Positions 39,759 to 48,386 are shown, counted from the first letter of the stretch. The stretch is DNA of 64,000 nt from Desmospora activa DSM 45169 (GCF_003046315.1 NZ_PZZP01000002.1:372001-436000), one strand, 5' to 3'. Made by a program: numbers and translations. The notes: a model not told the origin generated them from the letters alone.

Positions 39759-40616
39759 TTACTCGTAGGTATAAAAACCCCGACCCGTTTTCCGTCCCAG
39801 CCAGCCTGCTTTTACATATTTGCGCAACAAGGGGCAGGGGCGGTATTTGGAATCCCCAAATCCTTCATGCAACGTCTCCATGATAAAGAGACAAGTATCC
39901 AACCCAATAAAGTCCGCCAAGGTAAGGGGGCCCATCGGGTGATTCATGCCCAGCTTCATCACTTCATCAATCGCTTCCTTGTCGGCGACCCCCTCATATA
40001 AAGCGTAGATCGCCTCATTGATCATGGGCATCAGAATGCGGTTGGAGATAAAACCGGGAAAATCATTCACCTCTACCGGGGTTTTGCCCAAATCCCGCGC
40101 CAGTGCCTCCACCGCCTGAAACACCGCTTCCGAGGTAGCTAGCCCCCGAATCACTTCTACCAGTTTCATCACCGGAACCGGATTCATAAAATGCATCCCA
40201 ATCACATGCTCTGGCCGTTTGGTGACAGCAGCGATCTCGGTGATCGGCAGCGAAGAGGTGTTACTGGCCAAAATCGCATGAGCAGGGCAGATCGCATCCA
40301 GTCGACGGAAAAGATCCGTTTTAACCGCTAGATTCTCCACAACCGCCTCCACCACGATATCCGCCTGTCCCGCCGCCTTTTCCAGATCTACCTCCCCTTG
40401 TAGTCGCTCCAAAACCGCTGCCCACTCTCGCTCTTCCATGCGGCCTTTTTCCACCTGGCGGGCTAGGTTATTGGCGATCACAGCGATTCCCTGTTCAACC
40501 TGCTTTTCCGACAAATCGTGCAACCGCACGCTTAATCCCGCCTGAGCCGCCACTTGCGCAATGCCCGCTCCCATCTGACCGGCACCGATCACCGTCATCT
40601 GTTGAATGCTCATCAT
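39759..40616 (-). CDS. hbd: 3-hydroxybutyryl-CoA dehydrogenase
   Basis: NAD(P)H-dependent enzyme for acetoacetyl-CoA and 3-hydroxyacyl-CoA. The 285-residue protein has the Rossmann motif [28 protein letters not shown], the catalytic His in [14 protein letters not shown], and [20 protein letters not shown] lies just before the ATG. It lies 21 nt after thl and is clearly co-transcribed. Confidence 0.95.
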   Translation of the reverse strand: MMSIQQMTVIGAGQMGAGIAQVAAQAGLSVRLHDLSEKQVEQGIAVIANNLARQVEKGRMEEREWAAVLERLQGEVDLEKAAGQADIVVEAVVENLAVKTDLFRRLDAICPAHAILASNTSSLPITEIAAVTKRPEHVIGMHFMNPVPVMKLVEVIRGLATSEAVFQAVEALARDLGKTPVEVNDFPGFISNRILMPMINEAIYALYEGVADKEAIDEVMKLGMNHPMGPLTLADFIGLDTCLFIMETLHEGFGDSKYRPCPLLRKYVKAGWLGRKTGRGFYTYE

Positions 40617-40637
40617 ACGCTCCCTCCTTCAAAATGC

Positions 40638-41816
40638 TCAATCCACCCGCACCAACACCGCATCTCCTTGAGCCGCTCCGCTACAGATGGCGGCGACGCC
40701 TAAGCCACCACCGCGACGGCGCAACTCCTGAATCAAGGTCAGCAAGATGCGGGATCCGCTTGCACCAATGGGGTGGCCAAAAGCGATCGCTCCGCCGTTG
40801 ACGTTTACTTTTTCCTCATCCCACCCGAGGATGTTTCCGTTAGCCAGGGCAACGGCGGCAAACGCTTCATTCACTTCAAATAAGTCGATTTGGGATAATT
40901 CCAACCCATGACGCTGCAATAATTTTTTCACTGCATACGCCGGAGTAATGGGAAAATAGCGTGCCTCCATCGCCACCGCCGTATGTCCAACGATGCGGGC
41001 TATCGGCTCTACACCCAATTCCTGTGCCTTGTTCACAGAAGCGAGTACCAACGCACTGGCGCCATCATTGACACCCGGTGCATTCCCTGCGGTAATGGTG
41101 CCATCCTGGACGAAAACCGGCTTTAACCCCTGCAACTTCTCATAAGCGGTATCCTTGCGCGGCGCCTCATCAACTTCTACTACTGTTTCTTTTTTGCGCA
41201 TTTTTACCGTCACTGGTACAACCTCTTCCGCTATCCTGCCCGCTTCGATCGCTGTAATAGCTCGCTCATGGCTACGCAACGCCCACCGATCCTGCGCTTC
41301 CCGGGAGACACCGTATTCCGCAGCCACATTGCTGCCGTGCACCACCATATGCACCCCATCAAAGGCACACCACAACCCGTCGTGAATCATCAAATCCACC
41401 ATTTTCCCGTCACCCATCCGCTGTCCCCAGCGGCCGCCGGGCAAAATGTAGGGAGCATTGGACATGCTCTCCATCCCTCCGGCTACAATCACTTCACCAT
41501 CATGTGCACGAATGATCTGGTCCGCCAAAGTGGCGCTGCGCAAGCCGGAGGCACATACCTTGTTGATCGTCTCCGCTCCTACTTCCCAGGAAAGACCCGC
41601 TCGCCGTGCCGCCTGCCGTGCCGGTACCTGACCCGCTCCTCCTTGCAGCACCATCCCCATCACGACATGCTCCACTTGATCGGCAGGCACACCTGCTTTC
41701 TCCAAGGCTCCACGAATGGCGATTCCGCCTAACTCTACTGCCGGCACATCCTTTAACGTCCCTCCAAATTTGGCAAAAGGGGTGCGAGCCCCTCCCAAAA
41801 CCACCGTCTCCGTCAT
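40638..41816 (-). CDS. thl: Acetyl-CoA acetyltransferase (thiolase)
   Basis: Condenses two acetyl-CoA or splits acetoacetyl-CoA. I start it at the ATG at 41816 ([16 protein letters not shown]), with GGAGGT about 7 nt upstream, giving 392 residues; a longer frame to 42005 is not needed. The nucleophilic Cys is in [12 protein letters not shown], the base region is [10 protein letters not shown], and the last Cys is in [11 protein letters not shown], where most thiolases have CSGGGQG. First gene of the operon-like set thl-hbd-acd-acd-meaB-tetR-icmF. Confidence 0.94.
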   Translation of the reverse strand: MTETVVLGGARTPFAKFGGTLKDVPAVELGGIAIRGALEKAGVPADQVEHVVMGMVLQGGAGQVPARQAARRAGLSWEVGAETINKVCASGLRSATLADQIIRAHDGEVIVAGGMESMSNAPYILPGGRWGQRMGDGKMVDLMIHDGLWCAFDGVHMVVHGSNVAAEYGVSREAQDRWALRSHERAITAIEAGRIAEEVVPVTVKMRKKETVVEVDEAPRKDTAYEKLQGLKPVFVQDGTITAGNAPGVNDGASALVLASVNKAQELGVEPIARIVGHTAVAMEARYFPITPAYAVKKLLQRHGLELSQIDLFEVNEAFAAVALANGNILGWDEEKVNVNGGAIAFGHPIGASGSRILLTLIQELRRRGGGLGVAAICSGAAQGDAVLVRVD

Positions 41817-41895
41817 TACATGCACCTCCGCATAATTGGGATTCCAACTGAGCGCTCGTTCGGTTTTATCCCAAATGAAAACGCCTTCAACATTT

Positions 41896-41924
41896 AGATT
41901 ACTTCGTTTTTTGTCAGTTGACAA
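41896..41924 (-). promoter_or_regulatory. Promoter and palindromic operator of the thl array
   Basis: TTGTCA and TAATCT are 17 nt apart on the minus strand. The -35 lies inside a perfect 14-bp palindrome, TTGTCAGTTGACAA at 41911-41924. It would give a leader of about 70 nt before thl. Confidence 0.7.
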
Positions 41925-42028
41925 TCGTTTTTGCAAAAAGGAGTGCGACGATCGTCTGAGGCAAATCCCCGACCAATGACCGGGGAAAATAGATACCCTC
42001 CCCACTACAATAAAGGTGAGGTTAAGTG

Positions 42029-42166
42029 ATGCAGCTTCTTAAACAGGTTCAATCTAAAAACGTCAGCTTAGGTCTGGTTATCAAAATGATGGAAGGGATA
42101 TTTGCGGCGGAACAGACGAATATCCTCTTCCGACCGCTCTACCAATGTATGATCAACTTTGGCTGA
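42029..42166 (+). CDS. Possible 45-residue protein
   Basis: A short frame with AAAGGTGAGG about 7 nt before the ATG. It reads [20 protein letters not shown] near the start and shows no domain I recognise. It lies just upstream of the VOC gene on the same strand. It may be chance. Confidence 0.3.
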   Translation: MQLLKQVQSKNVSLGLVIKMMEGIFAAEQTNILFRPLYQCMINFG

Positions 42167-42215
42167 TGGAAGATTAGCTTTAAAGCTACAAACTTACTAA
42201 GAAGGGGTGAGTTTC

Positions 42216-42701
42216 ATGCAGCTAGTTGAACAACACCTAGTCGTGTCCGACCTTAAGAGATCAACTGATTTTTATGAAAAAAAACTGGGATTTACATTGG
42301 GTTATGATACGGGGAACAACATTCTATTTTACTGGTTGGACCCTGAGCACCAGTCGATGTTGGGGTTGTGGCAACAAGGAAGTGCAGGTAATGGTCCTGA
42401 TTCTAGTGGGCCGGATACCAGCCAGATCATACGCCAACACCTGGCGTTTCAACTTCCTCTGCCACAATTTCATGAGACTGTACAGCGGTTAAAAGAAGAT
42501 GGTTTGCAAATAACCGATTTCTTCGGCAACGAGACAGAGGAAGGTTCGGTCCACCCCTGGATGCCCATCGTTTCCGTCTATTTTCCCGATCCCGACGGCC
42601 ATGTGTTAGAGCTGTTATCCTTCCTTCCAGAGCAACCACGCCCCGATTGGCCAGCCATGAGTTATTCCGAGTGGCAACAGCGGATAGCGGACAAGGGATG
42701 A
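42216..42701 (+). CDS. VOC-family (glyoxalase-like) protein
   Basis: A 161-residue vicinal-oxygen-chelate protein. An N-terminal HLVVSDLKRSTDFYEKKLGF and C-terminal VYFPDPDGHVLELLSF show one pair of beta-alpha-beta-beta-beta motifs with likely metal ligands His and Glu. GAAGGGGTGA precedes the ATG at 42216; a GTG at 42207 is an alternative. Homologues include glyoxalases, dioxygenases and antibiotic-binding proteins, and the substrate is not known. Confidence 0.82.
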   Translation: MQLVEQHLVVSDLKRSTDFYEKKLGFTLGYDTGNNILFYWLDPEHQSMLGLWQQGSAGNGPDSSGPDTSQIIRQHLAFQLPLPQFHETVQRLKEDGLQITDFFGNETEEGSVHPWMPIVSVYFPDPDGHVLELLSFLPEQPRPDWPAMSYSEWQQRIADKG

Positions 42702-43060
42702 TTGCGTCCGCATGCACGAGGCTGCTGTGAAGAAGATGGCTCCCTTATCAATGACAGCTACAGTTGCTTCATAACATCGGTCTCCTCCAGGTCATCGACA
42801 CAAAAGAGCGGCTCTCTCCCTATATCAAGGGGAGAGAGCCGCTTATATACGTCAGTTAAATTCTTTACAAGCGGGAAACACCCTAGTTTTAGCGATGGGG
42901 CTGAAAGCGAGCATCAAATAAAATGCGAAAACCAAACTGTCATTCCAGCCTAAGACATAGCAACGAGACTCTGCTTGAACCGCGGTTCCGATGGAATTCA
43001 CTTAGTCAAGCGATGCCACCGGAAATGAACCAATAAACTCCTGCGTACGTAGAGGAGTGG
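42702..43060. other. 359-nt gap between the VOC and ABC genes
   Basis: Only the hairpin at 42807-42843 is recognisable; no reading frame with a good start was seen. Confidence 0.6.
42807..42843. terminator. Strong hairpin, likely terminator
   Basis: AGCGGCTCTCTCC pairs with GGAGAGAGCCGCT around a short loop. T-rich sequence follows on the minus strand (CTTTTGTG). It separates the VOC gene from the convergent ABC exporter gene. Confidence 0.8.
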
Positions 43061-44800
43061 TCAAACCAGCTCAAACTGCTTGGAATACAGCTGTGCATAC
43101 GCCCCACCCCGTGCAAGTAACGCATCATGGGTACCTTGTTCCACAATACCGTCTTTCGTCAGTACGATGATTCGCCCCGCATTGCGGATCGTAGACAAGC
43201 GGTGAGCAATCACAAGGGTGGTCCGTCCTTTCGCCAAGGATTCCAGTGATTCCTTGATGATGCTTTCACTCTCGTTGTCAAGTGCACTGGTCGCCTCATC
43301 CAAAATAAGAACCGGCGGATTTTTTAAAAATACGCGCGCGATACTGAGTCGCTGCTTTTGACCCCCAGACAGTTTTACCCCTCGTTGGCCGATCTCGGAG
43401 TGATAGCCCTGTGGCAAGCTCATAATAAAGTCATGGGCATTGGCATGGATCGCCGCCGCGACAATTTCTTCGTCGCTTGCCGTCGGATTTCCGTAGCGAA
43501 TATTTTCCATCACCGTTCCGGCGAATAGATACACATCTTGCTGTACCGTACCGATGTGATTCCGCAAGGATGCAAGGTCGATATCACGAACGTCGATCCC
43601 GTCAAAGCGCACTTCCCCATCCGTTACATCATAGAAGCGGGGAATGAGCGAGCATAACGTCGTTTTTCCCGCACCCGACGGACCGACGAGCGCAACATAC
43701 TCGCCCGACTGTACATGAAGCGAGATGTTGGTCAACACAGGGGGCAAATGATCTTCGTAACGGAAGGAAACGCCCTTCAACTCGATTTCACCGCGTACTT
43801 CAGATAGAGTCACGGCATTGGGTTTGTTTTTAATGGACGGTTTTCGATTCATCATTTCCATAAAGCGCTGAAAGCCGGTGATCCCTTCTTGCAGCTGTGT
43901 ACTCATATGCGTCAATCGTTGAATCGGCTCAATCATAAAGTTGATATACAGCATAAACGTGATCAAGTCCGCTAAATCCAACGTGTTGTTGACGATATGG
44001 GCACTGCCGAAGATGATTACTGTAACCGTAATCAGTTGGATAAACGTTTCCACACCATTGTAGAAATACGCTTCTGCCTGATACGTCTTTTTGCGGCTAT
44101 CGAGAAAGCGCTGATTGGCGCGTTGAAATTTTTCGATTTCGATACGCTCATTGGCAAATGATTTGACGACGCGGATCCCTGCTAGGCTGTCTTCTACCTG
44201 GGCGTTGACATCCCCGATGCGCTCTTTGTTTCTTCTGAATGCCCAGTTCAAACGCTTATTGAAATACAGCGCAAAGGCACCTAAGAACGGCAAAAAGCAG
44301 AATACGGCAATCGTCAACGGTGCGTTAATATAGAAGAGTATCACAAACGCTCCGATAAAGCGGACCAGATATTTGATATAATCTTCCGGACCATGATGGT
44401 ACAACTCTGACAGCAGCAACAAATCGTTGGTAATGCGTGACATGAGCTGACCGGTTTTTGCTTGATCATAAAAGCTGAAAGACAGCGTCTGTATGTGGGT
44501 AAACAACTCGTGCCGCAGATCACTTTCCATACGGGCCCCAATTTCATGCCCTTTGTAGTCAACAAAATAGTTGCCGATATTTTGGATGGCGACTAAAACA
44601 AGCATCAGCCCACCGACCCAATACACTTCACTTAGCGCAGTGGACAAGTCCCCTTCCAAAACATCCTTGGTTATATACCGAACGAGTAACGGAAACACCA
44701 GTGTCACCGCAGACGTGATCATCGCACACGCCAATACGGAAAGAAACAAACCCAAATACGGCTTATAATAAGAAAGAAATTTTTTTATTGGAAAGCTCAT
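43061..44800 (-). CDS. ABC transporter, fused membrane and ATPase domains (exporter type)
   Basis: A 579-residue half-transporter of the MsbA/LmrA type that works as a dimer. Six membrane segments fill the first 300 residues. The ATPase domain has Walker A GPSGAGKTTLCS, signature LSGGQKQRLSIA and Walker B VLILDEATSALD. I set the start at the ATG at 44800 with AAAGGGG about 8 nt upstream; a longer frame to 44827 is less likely. The substrate is unknown, and drug or lipid export is possible. It lies near a Cfr-like gene, which is not proof of a link. Confidence 0.9.
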   Translation of the reverse strand: MSFPIKKFLSYYKPYLGLFLSVLACAMITSAVTLVFPLLVRYITKDVLEGDLSTALSEVYWVGGLMLVLVAIQNIGNYFVDYKGHEIGARMESDLRHELFTHIQTLSFSFYDQAKTGQLMSRITNDLLLLSELYHHGPEDYIKYLVRFIGAFVILFYINAPLTIAVFCFLPFLGAFALYFNKRLNWAFRRNKERIGDVNAQVEDSLAGIRVVKSFANERIEIEKFQRANQRFLDSRKKTYQAEAYFYNGVETFIQLITVTVIIFGSAHIVNNTLDLADLITFMLYINFMIEPIQRLTHMSTQLQEGITGFQRFMEMMNRKPSIKNKPNAVTLSEVRGEIELKGVSFRYEDHLPPVLTNISLHVQSGEYVALVGPSGAGKTTLCSLIPRFYDVTDGEVRFDGIDVRDIDLASLRNHIGTVQQDVYLFAGTVMENIRYGNPTASDEEIVAAAIHANAHDFIMSLPQGYHSEIGQRGVKLSGGQKQRLSIARVFLKNPPVLILDEATSALDNESESIIKESLESLAKGRTTLVIAHRLSTIRNAGRIIVLTKDGIVEQGTHDALLARGGAYAQLYSKQFELV

Positions 44801-44887
44801 GATAGACCCCTTTATTGTGTTGTTCAAAAAAACACATATAAGGGGTACACCGTTACCATTTCATGCCCTATCCAGCCTGGACGGTAT

Positions 44888-45045
44888 TTAGGGAGGGATG
44901 GATTTCCTTCTGTGCAACTCCGACCATGCAAAGCGAGACCTGGGAAGCGAAGCGACCAAGGCGAGACTTGTGCTTTGGAGTGCAAAGCGAGACCTGGGAA
45001 GCGAGCGACCAAGGCGAGACTTGTGCTTTGGAGTGCATGGAGCGA
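44888..45045 (+). repeat. Dispersed intergenic repeat, family B, copy 2, with an internal tandem duplication
   Basis: AGGGAGGGATGGATTTCCTT leads into two nearly identical units (44927-44980 and 44981-45033, 54 and 53 nt), each starting TGCAAAGCGAGACCTGGGAA and ending ACTTGTGCTTTGGAG. Copy 1 at 38398-38520 has the same order with one unit plus a partial second. Confidence 0.8.
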
Positions 45046-45281
45046 AGGTGAAAATTTACTCCCCACCGACAAACACTAACAGGGCATCAGGAAGGCATTC
45101 CACCCTTATATGTTTGGACGGTCTGGTTTGTCATGTTTTCCATGGAAATTGCCTCCTCATTCGTTTAATACTTTCATTATAAACGGTTTTATCTAGATGT
45201 GAACAAAATGTTTGTGTAAGTGATTTCATTTTGGTTGACAGCCTGTATTGCGCAAAGATTGCTCCCTCTTGTTTTAACATA

Positions 45282-45310
45282 TTGACACACTTTCATCTTC
45301 GAAATAGCAT
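45282..45310 (+). promoter_or_regulatory. Promoter of the membrane protein gene
   Basis: TTGACA and TAGCAT are 17 nt apart, about 30 nt upstream of the ATG at 45341. Confidence 0.6.
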
Positions 45311-45340
45311 AAAATTATTCCTACAGGAAGGGGGACATGA

Positions 45341-45976
45341 ATGGCTGTATATAGTCAACAAAACCTTACTCGGTTTTTCCACAAGGTAAGAAAGCCGACA
45401 AATGCTAGCGTCTTGATTATCGCCCTTTATTTTGCAAGTAAGCTTGAACCACAACTATCCGCGATGTTAAATAACCTTGTCAGCGACTTTGCAGATTCCT
45501 TCTCCACCATACTGTATCTCCTTTTGCTTCTCTTTACCGGATATGGAATCTTGGGCTACATATTAACGCTTATCTGTACGGTTGCTTGGATTATCAGTGA
45601 AGTCTTTTCCAAATTTAACGTTCACAACTATATCCCCGGTTATTTGTGGTTTACCAAATCGATCGGACGAACATTCGTCGGCTTTTTTTGGATGTGGTAT
45701 ATACTCGCCCTCCTATACTTTTTCGGCTTTGAGGAGATCGTGCTGGAATGGATCACCACCATCGGCCTTCCTCTTACCCATCAACTTACCACCATATTTC
45801 AATTCAACGTCTTTTTTATTGGCATCCCCTCGATGTTGGTTCTTGGGACTTCAATCGTTCTAATCCCTTATAACTTGCTTCAAAGTAGCAAAAAAGAGAA
45901 ACCGACAAGAGTTAAAATTGAAGGCACAACTCATGTCAATATCGATGGATCCAGCGAAGGTAAAGCAGCTAAATAA
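45341..45976 (+). CDS. Hypothetical membrane protein
   Basis: A 211-residue protein with four to five hydrophobic segments between residues 20 and 185, and a Lys-rich cytoplasmic tail (SSKKEKPTRVKIEG). GGAAGGGGG lies just before the ATG. I do not recognise a family. It is followed by the Cfr-like gene region after a promoter, so it is probably monocistronic. Confidence 0.7.
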   Translation: MAVYSQQNLTRFFHKVRKPTNASVLIIALYFASKLEPQLSAMLNNLVSDFADSFSTILYLLLLLFTGYGILGYILTLICTVAWIISEVFSKFNVHNYIPGYLWFTKSIGRTFVGFFWMWYILALLYFFGFEEIVLEWITTIGLPLTHQLTTIFQFNVFFIGIPSMLVLGTSIVLIPYNLLQSSKKEKPTRVKIEGTTHVNIDGSSEGKAAK

Positions 45977-45986
45977 GAAGTTATAT

Positions 45987-46015
45987 TTGCATTTCAACAA
46001 AAATTTATGTACAAT
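45987..46015 (+). promoter_or_regulatory. Promoter of the Cfr-like gene leader
   Basis: TTGCAT and TACAAT are 17 nt apart. Transcription would start near 46022, giving a 314-nt leader before the ATG at 46336. Confidence 0.7.
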
Positions 46016-46041
46016 GGCTACATCCAACGAGAGGAGGCTGT

Positions 46042-46114
46042 GAAGAGTGGTAATAAATGTTTTCGCATATGAACCAATCATGAACTTCATAGCGAAAACA
46101 TACCGGAACTCTTC
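46042..46114 (+). promoter_or_regulatory. Leader stem-loop around the leader peptide
   Basis: Two perfect arms nest: GAAGAGT (46042) with ACTCTTC (46108) and ATGTTTTCGC (46057) with GCGAAAACAT (46092). The leader peptide frame lies almost entirely within the fold, so a stalled ribosome would change its pairing. Confidence 0.75.
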
Positions 46115-46118
46115 TTAA
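46047..46118 (+). CDS. Leader peptide, 23 residues
   Basis: A GTG frame with AGGAGG about 9 nt upstream, starting VVINVFAYEPIMNFIA. It is too short to be a structural gene, and its position in the stem-loop before two terminators marks it as a regulatory leader, as in drug-inducible erm and ABCF genes. The stalling trigger is unknown. Confidence 0.6.
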   Translation: MVINVFAYEPIMNFIAKTYRNSS

Positions 46119-46160
46119 AATCGCCCTCTCTTGATATGGTACAACACAAATGGAGTGAGC

Positions 46161-46190
46161 AAAGGCACCGGTATGTCCGGCGCCTTTTTT
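46161..46190 (+). terminator. First leader terminator (attenuator 1)
   Basis: AAAGGCACCGG and CCGGCGCCTTT pair around a short loop, followed by a T-run. It lies between the leader peptide and the Cfr-like gene. Confidence 0.85.
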
Positions 46191-46232
46191 ACATGGTACA
46201 AGTCCGATCCTTTCGGCTTGTTTCATGTGAGC

Positions 46233-46257
46233 GACGCCGGTGATCCGGCGTCTTTTT
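46233..46257 (+). terminator. Second leader terminator (attenuator 2)
   Basis: GACGCCGG and CCGGCGTC pair with a 4-nt loop, followed by five T residues. Both attenuators sit after an ATGGTACAA and a GTGAGC box, so the module is duplicated. Confidence 0.85.
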
Positions 46258-46335
46258 ATGTGGAAAAAATCGATTTCTCATGGAGTCTGCCGGATCATCG
46301 CTGTCTGATGGCCCATACTCCGAGGAGGAATTGAG

Positions 46336-47397
46336 ATGGAACCAAAATTTGATCAGCTAAAAACATTTATCGTTGAGAAGGGATGGTCACCCTACCGCTT
46401 CAAGCAAATCCTACAAGCGGTATTCAAGGAAAGGATCGATCGATTTGAGCGAATGAAGGCGCTCCCACTCTCCTTGCGCAAGCAGTTGCAACAAGCCTTC
46501 GGTGAATCGATATTGAGTCTAAAGCCGGTCACCCGCCTCTCATCCGCTCAAGCGGACAAGGTGCTGTTTGAACTGCCTGACCACAATAAAATCGAAACCG
46601 TGCGCATGATCTATCGCGCCGGTTGGGAGTCGTATTGTATTTCCTCTCAGTGCGGCTGCGGATTTGGTTGCAAATTTTGCGCCACTGGAACGATCGGGAT
46701 GAAGCGAAATTTAAGCGCAGATGAGATCACCGATCAAATCTTGTATTTTTATTTGCACAAGCATCCCATCGACAGCATTTCCTTTATGGGAATGGGTGAG
46801 GCGCTTGCCAACCCGCAAACCTTTGTCGCCTTAAAAACGCTGACCGACCCGCAGCTGTTTAACCTGAGCCCGCGCCGGATTACGGTTTCCACGATTGGGA
46901 TTATCCCTCAGATGCGCCGCTTGTCACAGGAGTTTCCACAGGTAAATATCACTTTTTCCCTCCACTCTCCCTTTGACGAGCAACGGAGCGAATTGATGCC
47001 GATTAATCGTAAGTACCCGCTACAGCAAGCATTGGCGCTGCTGGATGAACACATTCAAAAACATCGGCGCAAAGTTTACATCGCCTATGTGATGCTTCCT
47101 GGTGTCAACGACACCCCTGATCACGCCGAGGCGCTGATTTCACTGCTGCAGGGGCGCGGCTCTTGGGATTATCTGTATCAAGTCAACCTGATCCGCTACA
47201 ATCCCGCTGTCGGAACCCCGGAAGCATACAATCGCCCGCAAAAACGAGAGCTAGACTCCTTTTACGAGCGATTGAAGGAAGCAGGCCTCAACGTCACCGT
47301 CAGACAATCCTTCGGAGTGGACATCGACGCGGCCTGTGGTCAACTGTACGGGCAGTACTATATTCGTGGAAAGCCGAAAGAGGTGGAGGAAAAATAG
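46336..47397 (+). CDS. Cfr-like 23S rRNA (adenine-2503-C8) methyltransferase
   Basis: Radical-SAM methyltransferase of 353 residues. The [4Fe-4S] Cys motif is in SSQCGCGFGCKFCATGTIG, which has the Cfr-type Cys before GCGFG, where RlmN enzymes typically have Val. Further Cfr-like blocks are SISFMGMGEALANPQ, STIGIIPQMRRL, FSLHSPFDEQRS and VDIDAACGQLYGQYY with the C-terminal catalytic Cys. This favours Cfr or chromosomal Clb proteins over RlmN. Such enzymes add C8-methyl to A2503 and give resistance to phenicols, lincosamides, oxazolidinones, pleuromutilins and streptogramin A. A GAGGAGG site precedes the ATG. The attenuator-type leader suggests drug-induced expression. Confidence 0.85.
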   Translation: MEPKFDQLKTFIVEKGWSPYRFKQILQAVFKERIDRFERMKALPLSLRKQLQQAFGESILSLKPVTRLSSAQADKVLFELPDHNKIETVRMIYRAGWESYCISSQCGCGFGCKFCATGTIGMKRNLSADEITDQILYFYLHKHPIDSISFMGMGEALANPQTFVALKTLTDPQLFNLSPRRITVSTIGIIPQMRRLSQEFPQVNITFSLHSPFDEQRSELMPINRKYPLQQALALLDEHIQKHRRKVYIAYVMLPGVNDTPDHAEALISLLQGRGSWDYLYQVNLIRYNPAVGTPEAYNRPQKRELDSFYERLKEAGLNVTVRQSFGVDIDAACGQLYGQYYIRGKPKEVEEK

Positions 47398-47435
47398 AGT
47401 GTTTCAATTGGCTGCGTAATTGAATGATGAAGTCA

Positions 47436-47471
47436 AAAATCCCCCTTTCTATTGATAGATCGGGGGATTTT
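47436..47471 (+). terminator. Terminator after the Cfr-like gene
   Basis: AAAATCCCCC and GGGGGATTTT pair around a 16-nt loop, 39 nt past the stop. Confidence 0.8.
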
Positions 47472-47629
47472 AAAACAGACCTGATGTTAGGAACTGTACG
47501 TTAATTCGATACCCTTCAAAAAAGGTAGCTACGATAAACCTTCATCCACAATCCGGGGACACAATCCCCTATCTTTTGTAATTACTGAAATTATTACAGT
47601 ACAGGATGTACAGAATGGGGAAAAAAGAA

Positions 47630-47893
47630 ATGGTGACTAAGAAAATGGCTCTAAAAGGGTACAGAAAGGCAGGAAGGATGGGAAATAGCCTCGGATTAGG
47701 CATCCCTAAAGGGATTGTAGATAAGTTAGGGGTAAAATCAGGTGATGAGTATGAAATAACTGCCGATCCCAAAACAGGGGTTATTACTTCCAGGCCAATC
47801 CAAAGGTTAGGGGTTGACCCTCAGTTGTTAAGGGACTTGGATGAGCTGATTGACGAGTATGGTGAAGCCCTGGAGAAATTGAAGGACAAATGA
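47630..47893 (+). CDS. AbrB/MazE-like antitoxin
   Basis: An 87-residue protein with a swapped-hairpin AbrB domain (GYRKAGRMGNSLGLGIPKG, then VKSGDEYEITADPKTG) and a C-terminal helix rich in Leu and Asp/Glu that likely neutralises the toxin. The start is uncertain among 47606, 47630 and 47645; GGGG about 9 nt before 47630 supports that one. It overlaps the doc-like gene by 4 nt (ATGA). A GTACaggatGTAC inverted repeat near 47599 may be the operator. Lower GC than neighbours hints at transfer. Confidence 0.82.
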   Translation: MVTKKMALKGYRKAGRMGNSLGLGIPKGIVDKLGVKSGDEYEITADPKTGVITSRPIQRLGVDPQLLRDLDELIDEYGEALEKLKDK

Positions 47894-48297
47894 TCAAATA
47901 CCTAACACTTAACGAGATACTTGCCGCCCACATCAAAGTCATGGAAGAGTTTGATGACATAGACCAGGCTGGGGTGTATCCTGAAAGGTTAAAATCAGCT
48001 ATTTTAAGGCCCCAGGCAGAGTATTTGGGACAAGAACTCTTCCCCACCATATGGGATAAGGCTGGGGCACTTACCCAGTCCATTATTCAAGATCATGTTT
48101 TTAACAACGGGAACAAGAGAACCGCTTTTGCCTGCCTATGGCTATTCCTCAAAAGAAATGGTTATCCGTTGAAGATGTCTAACAATGATGTGGTGGATAT
48201 GATGGTTGCCTTTACAACTGAGGATCGGTTTAAGGGTGATAATGGAGCAAAAGAGATAGGTAAATTCATTGAGGATATAGTGAAATCGTCTTTCTAG
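47890..48297 (+). CDS. doc: Doc-type Fic toxin
   Basis: A 135-residue Fic-domain protein. The motif HVFNNGNKRTAFACL is the Doc variant (HxFxxGNKR) of the Fic core, and Doc phosphorylates EF-Tu in the known Phd-Doc system. It is translationally coupled to the antitoxin gene. The partner here is AbrB-like rather than Phd-like, which is a known but less common pairing. Doc toxins are short, and this length fits. Confidence 0.87.
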   Translation: MIKYLTLNEILAAHIKVMEEFDDIDQAGVYPERLKSAILRPQAEYLGQELFPTIWDKAGALTQSIIQDHVFNNGNKRTAFACLWLFLKRNGYPLKMSNNDVVDMMVAFTTEDRFKGDNGAKEIGKFIEDIVKSSF

Positions 48298-48386
48298 GGG
48301 ACCCTCCCACTCTCCTTCCCATGCTCGAATAAAATAAAAAGCCATCCTCCTCATAATGGAGAACGGCAGGCGGCTTCTCTAAAAAG

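Larger units (their letters stand above)
44801..45340. other. 540-nt gap with repeat family B
   Basis: The first 245 nt hold a complete family B repeat; the rest holds a sigma-A promoter near 45282-45310 (TTGACA, 17 nt, TAGCAT) for the next gene. No protein gene is visible. Confidence 0.6.

Noticed and set aside
44927-45033. CRISPR-like direct repeats
   Set aside because: Only two units, adjacent without spacers, and a related copy elsewhere; no cas genes in the window.
46336-47397. Housekeeping RlmN
   Set aside because: The Cys before GCGFG and the overall match to Cfr blocks are not RlmN-like; a separate rlmN is expected elsewhere in the genome.
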